Assembly: GCA_963575745.1 (NCBI GenBank) | Contig: CAUYUJ010021137.1 | Coordinates: forward strand, 1-64,000 | Source: Prorocentrum cordatum | Lineage: Eukaryota > Sar > Dinophyceae > Prorocentrales > Prorocentraceae | Length of the DNA: 64,000 bases | Direction of reading: 5' to 3' | In this document: piece by piece, positions 25,501 through 34,724 of the stretch | Layout: each line of letters starts with the position of its first letter | Position numbering within the stretch: the stretch's first letter is position 1 | Made by a program: the position numbers and the translations under genes | Notes under the pieces: model-generated | What the model saw: only the letters and a program-made list of their open reading frames with translations | What the model was told of the DNA's origin: nothing | Database searches by the model: none

Positions 25501-26559
25501 AACATCAACGCGCTGCCGTGCCTCTCGTACCTGGCTCAGTTCTACTTCATCGTGCCCGCCATCTGGAAGGTCGAGTTCACCTCCCTGCACCGCTTGCTGC
25601 GCCTGCCACCGTCGTCCATGCGCAAGGCGGACATCCTCTCGATGAGTGCGTGGTGTGGCTCGCCGTCGCCGATTGGCCTCTTCCCTTACACGATCGCCGC
25701 GACGATGCGCTCAGCGGAGAACACGGTGAGGGGCTGGGATGTGCACCTCCGCCACCTACATGAAGCTGCAGTGGAACGCGTCCCACTGACCGACGTGATC
25801 AAGGGCAATTGGTCCCCACCGTGGTGGCGTACGAGAAGGGCGATCGTGCAGAACTACGCCATGGTCTCGGACTCCATCGGCATGCTCGACATCCCCAGGC
25901 CGACCCTGGACTCGCTCTCGATCCCGATCCCGCGCAGGTGCATCTTGAAGGCGAAGACGGCGATGCTCCTGGAAGTGAAGAACGCGGCTGCTGCCATCCC
26001 CGCCAGGAAGCCCAAACGCCAAGCCACGGCGGCTGCAGCGCTCCGTGGCCTGCTGTACCCCGAGGACCTCGTCGCCATCATCCACCGGCGGCTCCGCAGA
26101 TGGGGGATCGACTGCCCGCTGCCCGTCCTGCGTGAGAGATGGCCTCCGCTGCGCTGCAAGCTGACGGAGGTCCGCCCAGCATGGATGTGGTCGTGGCTGC
26201 GCACGGCGGTCAACGGCTGGACCACCTCGCGTCGCATGAGCGCCGTCATCGACGCTCGCCAGTGCATCTTCGGCTGCGACGGCGAGGACGCGCTGGAGCA
26301 CTACGTTCTCTGCCCGACCCTGCGGGCGATGGCCGCGGGCGAAGGAGGAGCCGACGCCATCGGCAGTGGCCTGGAGCTCCTCGGCCTCGGAGACGAGCAG
26401 TACCACTCGAAGCGGTCCCTCGTGGACTGCATCTTCACCATCGGCCTCATGTGCCAGTGCTACCACATCCAGAAGCACAGGATGGACGTGGGCCTGGCCG
26501 TGGGCGTCGACCAGCGGGCCTCCGTGAGGTTGGCCGCGCTCCATCGCATGCAGGCTTAG
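22588..26559 (+). CDS. LINE-D ORF2: intact AP-type endonuclease and reverse transcriptase
   Basis: 1323 aa. The start is ATG 22588 because MVVWNARGL is the canonical first EN strand; the open frame extends upstream only as a shadow over ORF1. EN: WNARGL, IIAVQEVHG, GGVAFLVP, VGDFNIA (23293-23310), STIDRIF (about 23485) and SDHAPLV (about 23590), with all catalytic residues present. A Ser/Pro/Arg-rich insert (22825-23105) sits inside the EN. RT: VPKGTEEDD, QKGFTAGRRFVDHI, motif A LSFDFRQAFPSLF (24841), motif B GIMQGCPLSGTVW (25033) and motif C TACADDLGML (25135, C-A-D-D form of YxDD). Thumb: HKCVLVPLW. A C-terminal zinc knuckle, CIFGCDGEDALEHYVLC (26263), has the C-C-H-C pattern seen after LINE RTs. 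It nicks target DNA and copies the element RNA in place. The spacing to ORF1 (61 bp, different frame) suggests reinitiation or a separate translation mode. Confidence 0.9.
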   Translation: MVVWNARGLLHSDARLRRRKQALLASYMKVNAIIAVQEVHGSEDALRIFLQAQPQKYMSFLSPGPTAAVGGVAFLVPRIIDECPRAEGPRAESLGCRGAAPREGSHASAAPPAASLPTQDTWSSSRTSSSSSATIRSTNRSSSRSPPPTSMPKPLYTRSSSRNATPALPSYSFVSVAAGRAALLTIADSAGKYSMQIFNIHNYDLKPHEFSAIQRTWSSGLAWARRDSLHRIFLAVGDFNIASRPPVSQRAPSDATAWRLRPDNRCQLRQPAWRRLFAAALEIESQWPTHYDKSCKQLSTIDRIFLGIDAHAMLSVSTILTTARDAMELSEAGISDHAPLVLQITAARHVPRDEQPIPTHLFNHKKYPEAYSLMLAHCSLEGETAEGRWRAAKQCMKLAARRVRDEQLRTNFSLLVKDSSAETSYMGFKSAARAVWRQDAVLAGRLLDSCPALATHLKVTDGTVRIVDTNSFATNFDAIAERVHSMRRQVAEAAARTANVRDSAAWRRVERKAARHAQLWVPWRRRMILSGLRVDSTPCAAKDSQVAQHVVSDPAGMKTTVANYWGEIFAKMPNAEQLKTMDSFLDKHAPRNPVVELPQPALHNLERAVSRAPPSAAGPDQLTYAAWRRSPGALQHLHGLMETIFNDGVAPLDLNWSIFICVPKGTEEDDVPDSCTRTASTVRTLSLKNCDAKLIAACADRGLQPIATSSTSPEQKGFTAGRRFVDHIPFLDAECRREGLLPDAAARRPMFLSFDFRQAFPSLFREVIEKVPPRYGVPLGFCNVIMALYSNCLAFSSFRAEGTSAELEPLFALMCGIMQGCPLSGTVWCLAMDAPIRALLAAIAEHGSLTACADDLGMLIKNAVALPSIDRTFVSIEFAFNLQLALHKCVLVPLWEEITDNTLQNVKSFLAEEVPRWSGFRIDSSAKYLGTYLGPGVTDFGIWKAAAGKWWSRCWELARTGMAASLAARACNINALPCLSYLAQFYFIVPAIWKVEFTSLHRLLRLPPSSMRKADILSMSAWCGSPSPIGLFPYTIAATMRSAENTVRGWDVHLRHLHEAAVERVPLTDVIKGNWSPPWWRTRRAIVQNYAMVSDSIGMLDIPRPTLDSLSIPIPRRCILKAKTAMLLEVKNAAAAIPARKPKRQATAAAALRGLLYPEDLVAIIHRRLRRWGIDCPLPVLRERWPPLRCKLTEVRPAWMWSWLRTAVNGWTTSRRMSAVIDARQCIFGCDGEDALEHYVLCPTLRAMAAGEGGADAIGSGLELLGLGDEQYHSKRSLVDCIFTIGLMCQCYHIQKHRMDVGLAVGVDQRASVRLAALHRMQA
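22825..23105 (+). repeat. In-frame Ser-rich insert in the LINE-D EN, with GGTCAAGTTCACG repeats
   Basis: Between the EN blocks GGVAFLVPRIIDE and FVSVAAGRAALLTI there are about 93 extra codons of low-complexity S/R/P/A sequence. The DNA carries GGTCAAGTTCACG three times (about 22963, 23004 and 23061), roughly 40-57 bp apart. The insert keeps the frame. It may be a minisatellite expansion in a surface loop or a sequence that also encodes VKFT repeats in another frame. Confidence 0.65.
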
Positions 26560-26866
26560 GCGTGGTTGAAGCCCAACCGGCCCGCCGAGCTTCGTGCCCT
26601 CCTCCTCCTCCCCATTGTCCTACCCCGCCTCCTCCTGCCCCTCCTCCATTCCTCCTCCCCCTTATCCTTCCCCGTCTCCCCCCCCCTTCCCAGACCCCCT
26701 GGAGTCATGAATCAAGTCACGACGGGCGATTTTGGGTCTCTGGGGGCCCTTGCGAGGCCTCGAGACCGCTCAAAAACATGATCGACCCACGAACCCGGAA
26801 AGAAACATATAGAAACGTAAGGCACGGCAACGCTTCGAAGACACCTGAGTGGGCGACGAGCAAATG
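26560..26866. other. LINE-D 3' flank with CT-rich tract
   Basis: CCT/CCCTT-rich tract at about 26590-26700, then sequence without a recognisable feature to 26866. The tract is on the coding-strand side expected if the LINE inserted into a (CCT)n array. Confidence 0.6.
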
Positions 26867-27780
26867 CAATGCTGAGTGTATCGATCTTGATGTACCGTGC
26901 CGAGGGCTATGCTGTGCTGCGCCGTGCTGAATTGCGATGTGCCATGCCGCGATTGTGCTCTATAGCGTTGTGGATCGAGTCCTCCTTTGCATCCGAGTCC
27001 TGACCGAACTGATCTGGATCTTAAGCTCGAGCTGCCTAAGAACACAGTAGCTGCCCCAGCGCTAGTTGACAGGGGGACATGCCAGGTGGAAGCGCCGCGG
27101 AACGTCCCAAGGGACGCGCCAGGGGTCGTGCCAGGGGACGTGCCAGGGGGACGCGCTGCGGGACATGCCAAGAGGACGCGCTACGGAACGTGCCAATGGA
27201 CGTGCCACGGGACGTGCCAGGGGACTCGCCGCGCGACGTGCCAGGGGGATCCGCCACGGGACGCGCCACGGAACCTACCAGGGAACGTGCCAGATTGCGA
27301 TGCTGAGTGTATTGATCTTGATGTACCCTGCCGAAGGCTGTGCTGTTGTGCGCCGTGCTGAATTGCGATGTGCTATGCCGCGATTGTGCTCTATAGCGTT
27401 GTGGATCGAGTCCTCCTTTGCATCCGAGTCCTGACCGAACTGATTTGGATCTTAAGCTCGAGATGCCTGAGCACAGGAGCTGCCCCAGAGCTAATTGACA
27501 GGGAGACACGCCAGGAGGACGCGCCGCGGAACGTCCCAAGGGACGCGCCAGGGGTCGTGCCAGGGGACGTGCCATGGGGACGCACCGCGGGACGTGCCAA
27601 GGGGACGCGCCTCGGAACGTGCCAATGGACGTGCCACGGGACGTGCCAGGGTACTCGCCGCGCGACGTGCCAGGGGGACTCGCCACGGGACGCGCCACGG
27701 AGCGTGCCAGGGAACGTGCCAGATTGCAATGCTGAGTGTATCGATCTTGATGTATCGTGCCGAGGGCTGTGCTGTACCTA
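26867..27780. repeat. 430-bp tandem repeat with nested GGGACGTGCCA minirepeats
   Basis: Two full copies and a partial third begin at 26867, 27297 and 27726, each with GC(A/G)ATGCTGAGTGTAT. Within each copy (about 27065-27290 and 27495-27720) short units like GGGACGTGCCAGGGG and GGACGCGCCACGG recur many times. A shared 120-bp part contains GCGATTGTGCTCTATAGCG. Open frames in it are repetitive R/G/T/D translations with no sign of being genes. Confidence 0.92.
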
Positions 27781-29760
27781 GGAGACCTGGACACGTGACA
27801 ACAAGCGTTTCGCTCAAGATGTTCTCGACAAATCCTCATGCTAGGCATTCGCCTGGGCAACCTGGAAACGTGCAAACAAGCGTCTCGCTCGAGACATCCT
27901 CAACAAATCCTCATGCCGTGCATCTGCCTGGGCGACCTGGGCACGTGAAACCGAGCGTCTCGCTCGAGACATCCTCAAGGCCTGGACACGTGAAAACGCA
28001 TGGTTCCATCTCGGGACCACCATGTTAGATACCTCCTGGGTGGCCTGGACATGTGAAAACATGTGGTTCCAGGCCGCCTAGGGGGATATCGAACATGCGG
28101 TTGTCTGGAGCGCAGGAGGGCCCAGGAATGCCTCGAGGCGCCTGGAGGCCAAAAAGTCAACGAATCGATACCAGATACAGGTAAACTCTCGACGTTCCGT
28201 TCCGGGCCTCAGGAAAGGCACAGGAGGCTCATGTTAGGTACCCCCCTGGGTGGCCTGGACACGTGAAAACACGTGGTTCCAGCTCGAGGCCACCATGTTA
28301 GATACCCCCCTGGGTGGTTTGGACATGTAAAAATATGAGGTTCCAGCTCGGGACCACCATGTCAGATAGATATCTCCCTGGGTGGCCTGGACACGTGAAA
28401 ACGCGTGGTTCCATCTCGGGACCACCATGTTAGATACCTCCTGGGTGGCCTCGACACGTGAAAACATGTGGTTCCAGGCCACCCAGGAGGATATCGAACA
28501 TGCGGTCGTCTGGAGCGCAGGAGGGCCCAGGAATGCCTGGAGGCGCCTGGAGGCCAAAAAGTCAACGAATCGATACCAGATACAGGTAAACTCTCGACGT
28601 TCCGTTCCGGGCCTCAGGAAAGCCTCAGGAGGTTCATGTTAGATACCTCGTTTTGGTCGCCTGGACACGTGAAAACACGTGGTTCCGGCGAGGACCGCCG
28701 TGCTAAACACCCCCTTGGGTAGCCTGAACATGTGAAAGCATGCGGTTCCAGAACGGGACCACCATGTTGAATACCCCCCTGGGTGGCCTGAACACGTAAA
28801 AACACATGGTTCCAGCGCGCGACCACCATGTTAGTGCCCCCCCTGGGCGGCCTGGATACGTGAAAACACATGGTTCCAGCGCAGGACCACAATGTTAGAT
28901 ACCATTCTGGGGGGCCTGGACATGTAAGAACATATGATTCTGGCGCGGGACCACTATGTTAGATACCCCCCTGGGAGGCCTGGACAGGTGAAAACACGTG
29001 GTTCCAGCTCGGGACCACCATGCTAGATACCTCCCTGGGTGGCCTGGACATGTTAAAACACATGGTTCCAGCCCATCCAGGGGGGGTGTTCACCATGCGG
29101 TCGTCTGGGGCGCAGGAGGGCCTACGAACGGGCCAAAAAGTCAACGAACCGATACCAGCCACAGAGAAACTCTCGACGTTCCGTTCCGGTCCGCAGGAAG
29201 GCCCCAGGAGGCCCATGTTAGATACCCCCCTGAGTGGCCTAGACTTGTGAAAACATTGGGTTCCAGCACAGGACCACCATGTTAGATACCCCCCCGAGTG
29301 GCCTGGATACGTGAAAACACGCGGTTCCAGCGCAGGACCACCATGTTAGACACCCCTCCTGGGTGAACACGTAAAAACACATGGTTCCAGCTCGGGACCA
29401 CCATGTTCGATACCCCCTTGGGTGGCCTGGACACCTGAAAACAATTGATTCCAGCTCGGGACCACCATGTTAGATGCCCCCCTGATGGTCTGCACACGTG
29501 AAAACTCGTGGTTCCAGCCCACCCAGGGGGATATCCAACATGCTTTCCTCTGAGTCGCCATCGAGGGACAACCATGTTAGATACCTCCCTGGCCGACCCG
29601 GGCACGTGAAAATAAGCATTTCGCCTGAGACATTCTCTGAATTCTGGTCCCCCACGAGGCCCCCGCTCGAGACATCCCCCAATTCTGCAAAACCAGCGTT
29701 TCGCCTGAGACATTTTCAACAAGCTCATATAAAACAGCAGTTTCGCTAGGGACATCCTCT
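27781..29760. repeat. 66-bp satellite with CACGTG dyads and three interspersed 140-bp units
   Basis: The monomer runs GGTGGCCTGGACACGTGAAAA, CACGTGGTTCCAGC, GGGACCACCATGTTAGATAC (period about 65-67 bp; catgtta at 28294, 28359, 28426 and so on). Many monomers carry CACGTG-AAAA-CACGTG. A separate unit with GGTCGTCTGGAGCGCAGGAGG and CTCTCGACGTTCCGTTCCG interrupts the array three times (about 28095-28240, 28498-28640 and 29095-29222). Edges (27781-27960 and 29560-29760) have looser units with TCGC(T/C)(C/T)GAGACATCCTC. No coding sequence was supported. Confidence 0.9.
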
Positions 29761-30785
29761 TTTTAAAGTTCGCCGGCCCTGCGCGACTTGGTTTTTTATC
29801 GCAGAATTATTCCGCCGGCCTCCTTCAAGTCGAGGCGTGGGGGAAAACCCGCTGAAAGAGAACCCTGGGCCTAAGCCCTTTCCAGGAACAACCCAGGATC
29901 AAAAACCGGTCCCCCGGAATGGGTCGAGACCTTTGGGGGTCGACGTTGCGAGCAAAATCATGACGTCGGGTGTCCGAGGGGGGGACTCGCCGCCGCGGCC
30001 GAACCCTGAGATCCGGGCCTTGCATTTTCTTCAGCAGGCGTTTTCGCCGGGATTCGGGCCCCAGGACCCTCACTGATCGATCCGTCCCGAAAGACGGGTG
30101 CCCGGGTGCAAGAAGACGGGGTCTAGAGCTCTGGTGCTGATTGCTGACGATGCTTCAACTCTTCGCCACGTTGGATCTCGAGGAAGAACAAAGAACGGCA
30201 TTGCCGGAGCTCCGCGCGGATCTCTTGGATCGGCTTTGGGCCTCCCTGGCGGCGCCTCTGGCGCCGCCCTTGACGCGATCCGTGCGCCAGGGAGGGGCAT
30301 CCAGGGCCTATCCAAGAAATCCGCGCGGACCTCCGAGAAGTTACTTTGACGGTAGGTTCGCATCATGTCGACCAGCAGTGACCCCGCCGCCGGCGTTTCA
30401 CGTTGAACGCCGCCAGCGACTCAGAATCAGTCGATGTTGAACGATCTGACGTGTCGGAAACGGCCGATCGTTCAAAGTTGAACGATCCCCGCGGTGTCAG
30501 GAACCAACGCCGAAGTCGGCACGACACGAACCTGCCGTACGGTGGGTTAGAGCCGGCTGGGGGTTTGAGGTGGCCTTGCATTGGTTCCGGCGAGAAGGAA
30601 GGGGGGTCAGGTTCGAGGTGCTGGGCTCGGCTTGTGGTATTTTTCAGCCTCCGGAAAAGCAGATCCGGAGTGAAATCTTGCACCAGATGAACCTTGGGAG
30701 GGGTCCGCGGATTGATTTTGAGCGGACTTAGCCTCTTTCCCTTTCTTTATCAATTGTCTAGGGCCCCATCCAATTCAGACCCCCC
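29761..30785. other. Intergenic stretch with dispersed repeat R5 copy 1
   Basis: No gene was seen. About 29885-29965 (GGAATGGGTCGAGACCT and flanks) is repeated at about 33845-33925. At 30370-30490 short inverted and direct phrases around GTTGAACG and CCGATCGTTC recur. The rest is unassigned. Confidence 0.5.
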
Positions 30786-30895
30786 AGACGCCCTCAATGT
30801 GGGGGCGTTCGTTAAGGAATTTGCCCAGGAGGCTTCAAACCCTGAAGGATTGCTTATCTGGCGAGGGCGGCGGTGATGTCCATCGCCTGTCTACG
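30786..30895. repeat. Dispersed repeat R2, copy 1 (partial)
   Basis: GTGGGGGCGTTCGTTAAGGAA and the following CCCAGGAGGCTTC, GAAGGATT and GGCGGTGATGTCC match the other R2 copies at 31617-31865, 32097-32275 and 45535-45905. In one frame it reads VGAFVKEFAQEAS. Confidence 0.75.
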
Positions 30896-31056
30896 ATCGG
30901 AGTTCCACCAGATTCCAGATCCTGGGTCCCTTACCCAATGGTTCATTATCCAGCGCCAACGCCGTAGTCGGTGGAAGGAGAGGCGATGCCAGTACCACCA
31001 GAGGGGGCCACTGCCAGCGAGGGGTCCACGAGGCCTCCCCGAGCTGGGGATGGGGG

Positions 31057-31180
31057 ATGTCTCGAGCGAGAGGGGGGGCCACACCACCAGGAGGACCCTT
31101 CCTGGCGCCTCGCGCTGGTGGTGGTGGTGGTGGTGGAGCCGGTCACGGCCCAGGGGGGGGGGGGAGGGGAAACCGCCCAC
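31057..31180. other. G-rich and GGT-rich stretch
   Basis: Contains (GGT)n at about 31118-31135 and a run of about ten G at 31153 onward. Low complexity; no feature beyond this between 30896 and 31185. Confidence 0.5.
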
Positions 31181-31246
31181 CTGTGCTGATTCGCTACCCC
31201 GCCCCCTTATTGCTTCAGGAGCGAGAGCGTGTACAGTCGGGGCGCT

Positions 31247-31372
31247 GAAGAAGGAACACTTTTCGTTGGGAAGGGGCTCGGTCTTCCTTGATTGTTTAAC
31301 AGTTTGTCTGAGGTTTTCCTGAGGTTTCCCGTGGGAAATCGAAGCTTAACTCATGGGGAAAAGGGGCCTCGT
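31247..31372. repeat. Dispersed repeat R4, copy 1
   Basis: Begins GAAGAAGGAAC, contains GGGCTCGGT and TTCCTTGATTGTTT, and ends GGGGCCTCGTTCC. The same series of blocks occurs at 43181-43316. Non-coding. Positions 31373-31616 contain nothing I can assign. Confidence 0.8.
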
Positions 31373-31616
31373 TCCTTATTTAGGGTTCCTTAGGTCAACG
31401 CCTCGACTGTGCATGACTGTTCGTGGGTTTCGAGAGTGTGCAACGCGCGAAACTTCGTAACACGACGCTGGCCTCGCCAGGCGGGGGGCCGTATTCATAT
31501 GTGTGGCTTGGCGCGTAAGCGTTTTGTGGTCTGCCTATGGCTATCTGCGAAGAGTAATGCATTCCCAAACTTTCGAAGGTCCCTGCGGGCTTCTCGGATC
31601 GGCGCTGATATCTCCC

Positions 31617-31865
31617 CCACTGAGATCCGACGTTGCGAAAAAATGAAACGTGGCCAAAAATTACGACCAGAGCCCTCGGCCCCATCTTTTCGCGGCATTT
31701 CTCGTGCTGGATCGATCAGTCATGGCCCCAGAGCCCGAGACCTGGCGAAAACGCCCGTTGCGAGCAAAAACGCCACGCCTGGATCTCAGGGATTGCTACG
31801 GTGGGGGAGTCCGGTTAAGGCATGTGCCCCGGAGGCTCTTCAGACCCTGGAGGACGAGGAGGATG
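31617..31865. repeat. Dispersed repeat R2, copy 2
   Basis: Collinear with 45535-45800 over about 250 bp: shared GAGATCC, a ten-base GGATCGATC(A/T)G block, CGAGACCTGG/CGAGACTGGA, GAAAAC(G/A)CCCGTTG and ACGCCTGGA(T/C)CTCAGGGAT. It is followed at once by a purine tract. Confidence 0.8.
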
Positions 31866-31942
31866 AGGAGGAGGAGGACGAGGAAGCGGAGAAGGAGGAG
31901 GAGGAGGAGGATGACGAGGAGGAGGAGGAGGAGGAGGACGAT
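31848..31942. repeat. (GGA)n purine tract
   Basis: Imperfect GAGGAGGACGAGG repeats; the acidic open frame across it is low-complexity. Confidence 0.85.
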
Positions 31943-32096
31943 TGAGGCCCACGCGAGGCCGCGCGCAGGCGCCCCCGCTTCCAGTGTGGCATGACGCGCT
32001 GGCGGCCCGTGTAAGCCACCGCGTGAGGTTGCTGTGCCATCTCGCGTGCTGCCCGTCTATTTCGCCGCCCGAATTGGTGCTCCATGAGGTTCTGAA

Positions 32097-32275
32097 CCTT
32101 GGAGTCCTGGATCTCAGGGATTGCCACGGTGGGGGCGTTCGTGAAGGAATGTGCTCAGGAGGCTTCCGACCCTGGAGGATTCCTTACTTGATGGCGTCGG
32201 TGGTGATATCATCCATGGCCAAGCTTCCATGTATCGACGGTAGAAAGCCGGTTCACCTTCACTGGCATCTGCGCG
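32097..32275. repeat. Dispersed repeat R2, copy 3
   Basis: GGATCTCAGGGATTGCCACGG, GTGGGGGCGTTCGTGAAGG and TGTATCGACGG match copy 4 (45720-45860). One frame reads ATVGAFVKECAQEASDPGGF before breaking. Confidence 0.75.
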
Positions 32276-32342
32276 AAAATTGCCCTTCACCTCCTCCTCC
32301 TTCTCCTCCTGCTCCTCCTCCTCCTCGTTGCACATTCGATTG

Positions 32343-32500
32343 AGGGCGGTTCCTTTTCAAAATGTCGCTCTCGCTTTAGCGCGGCGCACATTCGTTTTAA
32401 ATATTTGCAAGAGTTTAACGAATAGAGGGCGAGTCGTTTTCAAAATGTGGCTCTCGCCTGAGCGCGGCGCACATCCGTTTTAAACATTTACATGACCTTC
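32343..32500. repeat. Two-copy tandem of about 84 bp
   Basis: Both copies contain TTTTCAAAATGT(C/G)GCTCTCGC, GAGCGCGGCGCACAT-type sequence and CGTTTTAAA. The first starts about 32343 and the second about 32427. A short (CTC)n precedes it at 32288-32330. Positions 32501-32820 hold no recognised feature. Confidence 0.75.
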
Positions 32501-32827
32501 ACGGACTCTTATCATCAGCGTACCAGAAATGGTGTGATGGAAGGATTCAGGATTATGCGGGTGCAACAGTTACGTTGGTTCTCTGTGTTGAAGTCCTAGG
32601 ACTGGCGCTCTGGCACGATTCAGGACCGTCAAGGCACAACAGTCTGGTTGATCCGTGGCGTTGGATTCCTGAGAACAATGTTTCGGGATGCTTCAGGGTC
32701 TTCGAACGGGTGTCTTCCAACGGGGCAGTTCCATCAATGGAAATGAACCGTTGCAGGGGCATCCGAACAGAGAGCTTGGAGGGAGGGTTTACTCCAACAT
32801 CGCTGATGACTCTTGGGTTTACACTGT

Positions 32828-32920
32828 TCCTCCTCCTCCTTCTCCTCCTCCTCCTCCTCCTCCTCCTCCTCCTGCTCCTCCTCCTCCCCCTCCCCCTTTC
32901 CCTCCTCCTCCCCCCCGCGC
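32828..32920. repeat. (CCT)n pyrimidine tract
   Basis: CCTCCTCCTTCT grading to CCCCTTTCCC. Very GC-rich sequence follows to about 33060 (GGCGCGCC-like). No LINE ORF follows it, so it is not explained by an adjacent element. Positions 33060-33545 show nothing I can support. Confidence 0.85.
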
Positions 32921-33545
32921 CCGATCAGCCCAGGGTGTGGGCGGCGCCGGGCCGCTTGCGCGGCGAGCGGCGCAGCGCCTCGCGGACGCCGCGGCGCGCG
33001 GCGCGCCAGCGGGCCGCCGCCTGGCCGAGGACGAAAAGGCTCTCCCCAGACATGATCGCGTCGTTGGCCATTTTCGGCCTTCGACGGGCCTCGGGAGCGT
33101 GAAGAATCGAGGGCGTGAAAAGCGCCTCTTCCCTGGTTCACGAGGCCCTGTTCGCTGAATCTCCTGTGGACCTGGACAGGGTAGACCCTGCGTGTCGCGC
33201 GGCGTCCCAGCGGCTCTCTTTTGCCTTTGGGAGCTCCCAGGAGGTTTACAGACCACGCACTTGTAATCCAGGGTGGGGGCGTCTTTTCCTCCCTCAGAAC
33301 AATAACAGCTCAGGATGAAAAGCCATCCCCCAGGGGAAGGGTTGGGGCTGCCAGGGACTGCGTATGGAACAAGACAGGCTACCCCGACCCCGATTATTCT
33401 TTTTTGCGAAACGGCCCTGGGCATTTACTGAACAGCTCCGCCCTGTTCGATTCCTTCCTTGGGTGCTTTCGCTAAACGGCTTCGCGTGTCGGGGTGCTGA
33501 TGACGAGGGTGGATTTTCGACCCTCCAGAGAAGGCTCTCTATCCT

Positions 33546-34200
33546 CTCCCTGTGCTCGCGTCCTACGCGCGCCCGCGCGTGCCCGATCCTGGTGTCCAGT
33601 GCCTGAGGCTCCGAGGAGGTACAGAGATACCGATGCTGCTGCTCACGCTGGAGAGTCCTCGTCACCACGGCTGGATTCTCCTCGAGATCCTGCTGGTCAG
33701 AATGAACTCCGGGAGAGGTCCCGGGAGTAGCGGTATCAGTACCTTTTTGTCCCCCCTCGGGTCACGAAAATATCCGGACGGGCGGATTTTGATATTTTTC
33801 GGTCTCCAGGGGCTCTCGCCGGGCCACGGCACCGTCAGAAAACGATTCACGATAAGAAACCAGTCCCAGGGAATGGGTCGAGACCTCTGGGGTCCACGTG
33901 TCCTGGAGAAAACGGGGTCTGTGCTCGTGTCCTTCGGGGGCGGCCAAGAGAGGTTGACGCCTAGGGGGCGTGGCACGATACTACCCGCATTTCATGGTCC
34001 CTCGCTTTGTTTCAGCACGTTCCTTGGCCACCCCCTGGTCCGCGCACATGCCTCGGGCCATGATCTGCGAATCCCCCTCTTGGGCGCCCTCCCCTTGGAC
34101 GCCCCCGACTCTCTGTCCTCTCTCTGTGCTCGGGTCCTGCGCGAGCCCGCGAGCGCCCGATGTGGTTTCTGGTGCCTGAGGCCGCCTGCGCGCGCCTGAT
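33546..34200. repeat. Dispersed repeats R5 copy 2 and R6 (two copies)
   Basis: R6: GTGCTCGCGTCCTACGCGC...CTGAGGC at 33550-33612 is repeated as GTGCTCGGGTCCTGCGCGA...CTGAGGC at 34117-34180. R5 copy 2 at 33845-33925 (GGGAATGGGTCGAGACCTCT) matches 29885-29965. No gene. Confidence 0.65.
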
Positions 34201-34230
34201 CGCTGCCGATTCTCGGCGGCCTTGGCCCGC

Positions 34231-34249
34231 TGAGGAGGAGGAGGAGGTT
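34231..34249. repeat. Short (GAG)n tract at the 3' side of LINE-E
   Basis: Six GAG triplets; on the LINE-E coding strand this is a short (CTC)n run about 65 bp beyond the last coding stop. Confidence 0.6.
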
Positions 34250-34313
34250 TGATTTGACACGTCGCATCGCAAGGGCTAAGACCAGCAGGACAGAGAGGAA
34301 ATCGCCAACAGCC

Positions 34314-34700
34314 CTACCCCAAGAGGGAGGGCGCAAGCGACCAACTCCCCACCTCACCAGTCGAAGCCGAACCACTGCCGTCCACAGCACGGGTGAAGTC
34401 ATCAAGAGGCACTAGCTCGTCAAGCGGCACATCCCTATTATTGGGATGGATGCCTCTTCTAAGCCGAGAGAGGTTGCTACGCGTGTGGTTGGAGGAGGGC
34501 CCGCCCTTGCAGGCACTCGCCAACCCACCAAGCCTGACCCCCTCAGAGACACTGCCACAGTCCATGCAGCAGAAGAGGGTGACCCCATCAGGGGTACCCG
34601 TCAGGTGAATTTTATGCCCCTGAGGCTCCTGCACAAGGGCGCACAGCACAGGGTTGAAACCAAGACAGTCCGCATCAGGCTGCGGAGGGTCCGAACGCAC
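34314..34700 (-). pseudogene. LINE-E C-terminal zinc-ribbon-like domain
   Basis: The frame ends at 34314. After an LVQEPQGHKIHLTGTPDGV stretch it has TLFCCMDCGSVSEGV and GLASACKG, a C-x2-C...C arrangement that I recall as common at the C-termini of dinoflagellate LINE proteins. The tail (LVPLDDFTRAVDGSGSA) is polar. A frameshift separates it from the upstream RNase H part; a Pro/Ala-rich low-complexity linker lies between them. Confidence 0.5.
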
Positions 34701-34724
34701 ACGAGTAAGACAACGCGTGCACTT

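Larger units (their letters stand above)
20940..26559 (+). mobile_element. LINE-D: near-intact SL-bearing LINE with ORF1 and EN-RT ORF2
   Basis: SL relic, 152-bp leader, ORF1 (21114-22526), 61-bp spacer and ORF2 (22588-26559), all on the plus strand with no frameshift or internal stop seen. EN, RT and zinc-knuckle motifs are intact. It is homologous to LINE-B in the leader, ORF1 and the ORF2 thumb/tail. It is the best candidate for an active or very recently active element in the window. The 3' end is not marked by a poly(A); a CT-rich stretch follows at 26590. Confidence 0.9.

Noticed and set aside
27960-29560. CRISPR-like array
   Set aside because: Units are contiguous satellite monomers without unique spacers, in a eukaryotic genome.
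33058-33078. TTGGCCATTTTCGGCC resembling DinoSL
   Set aside because: Only the GCCATTTT core matches; no ORF follows and it does not abut the nearby CCT tract.
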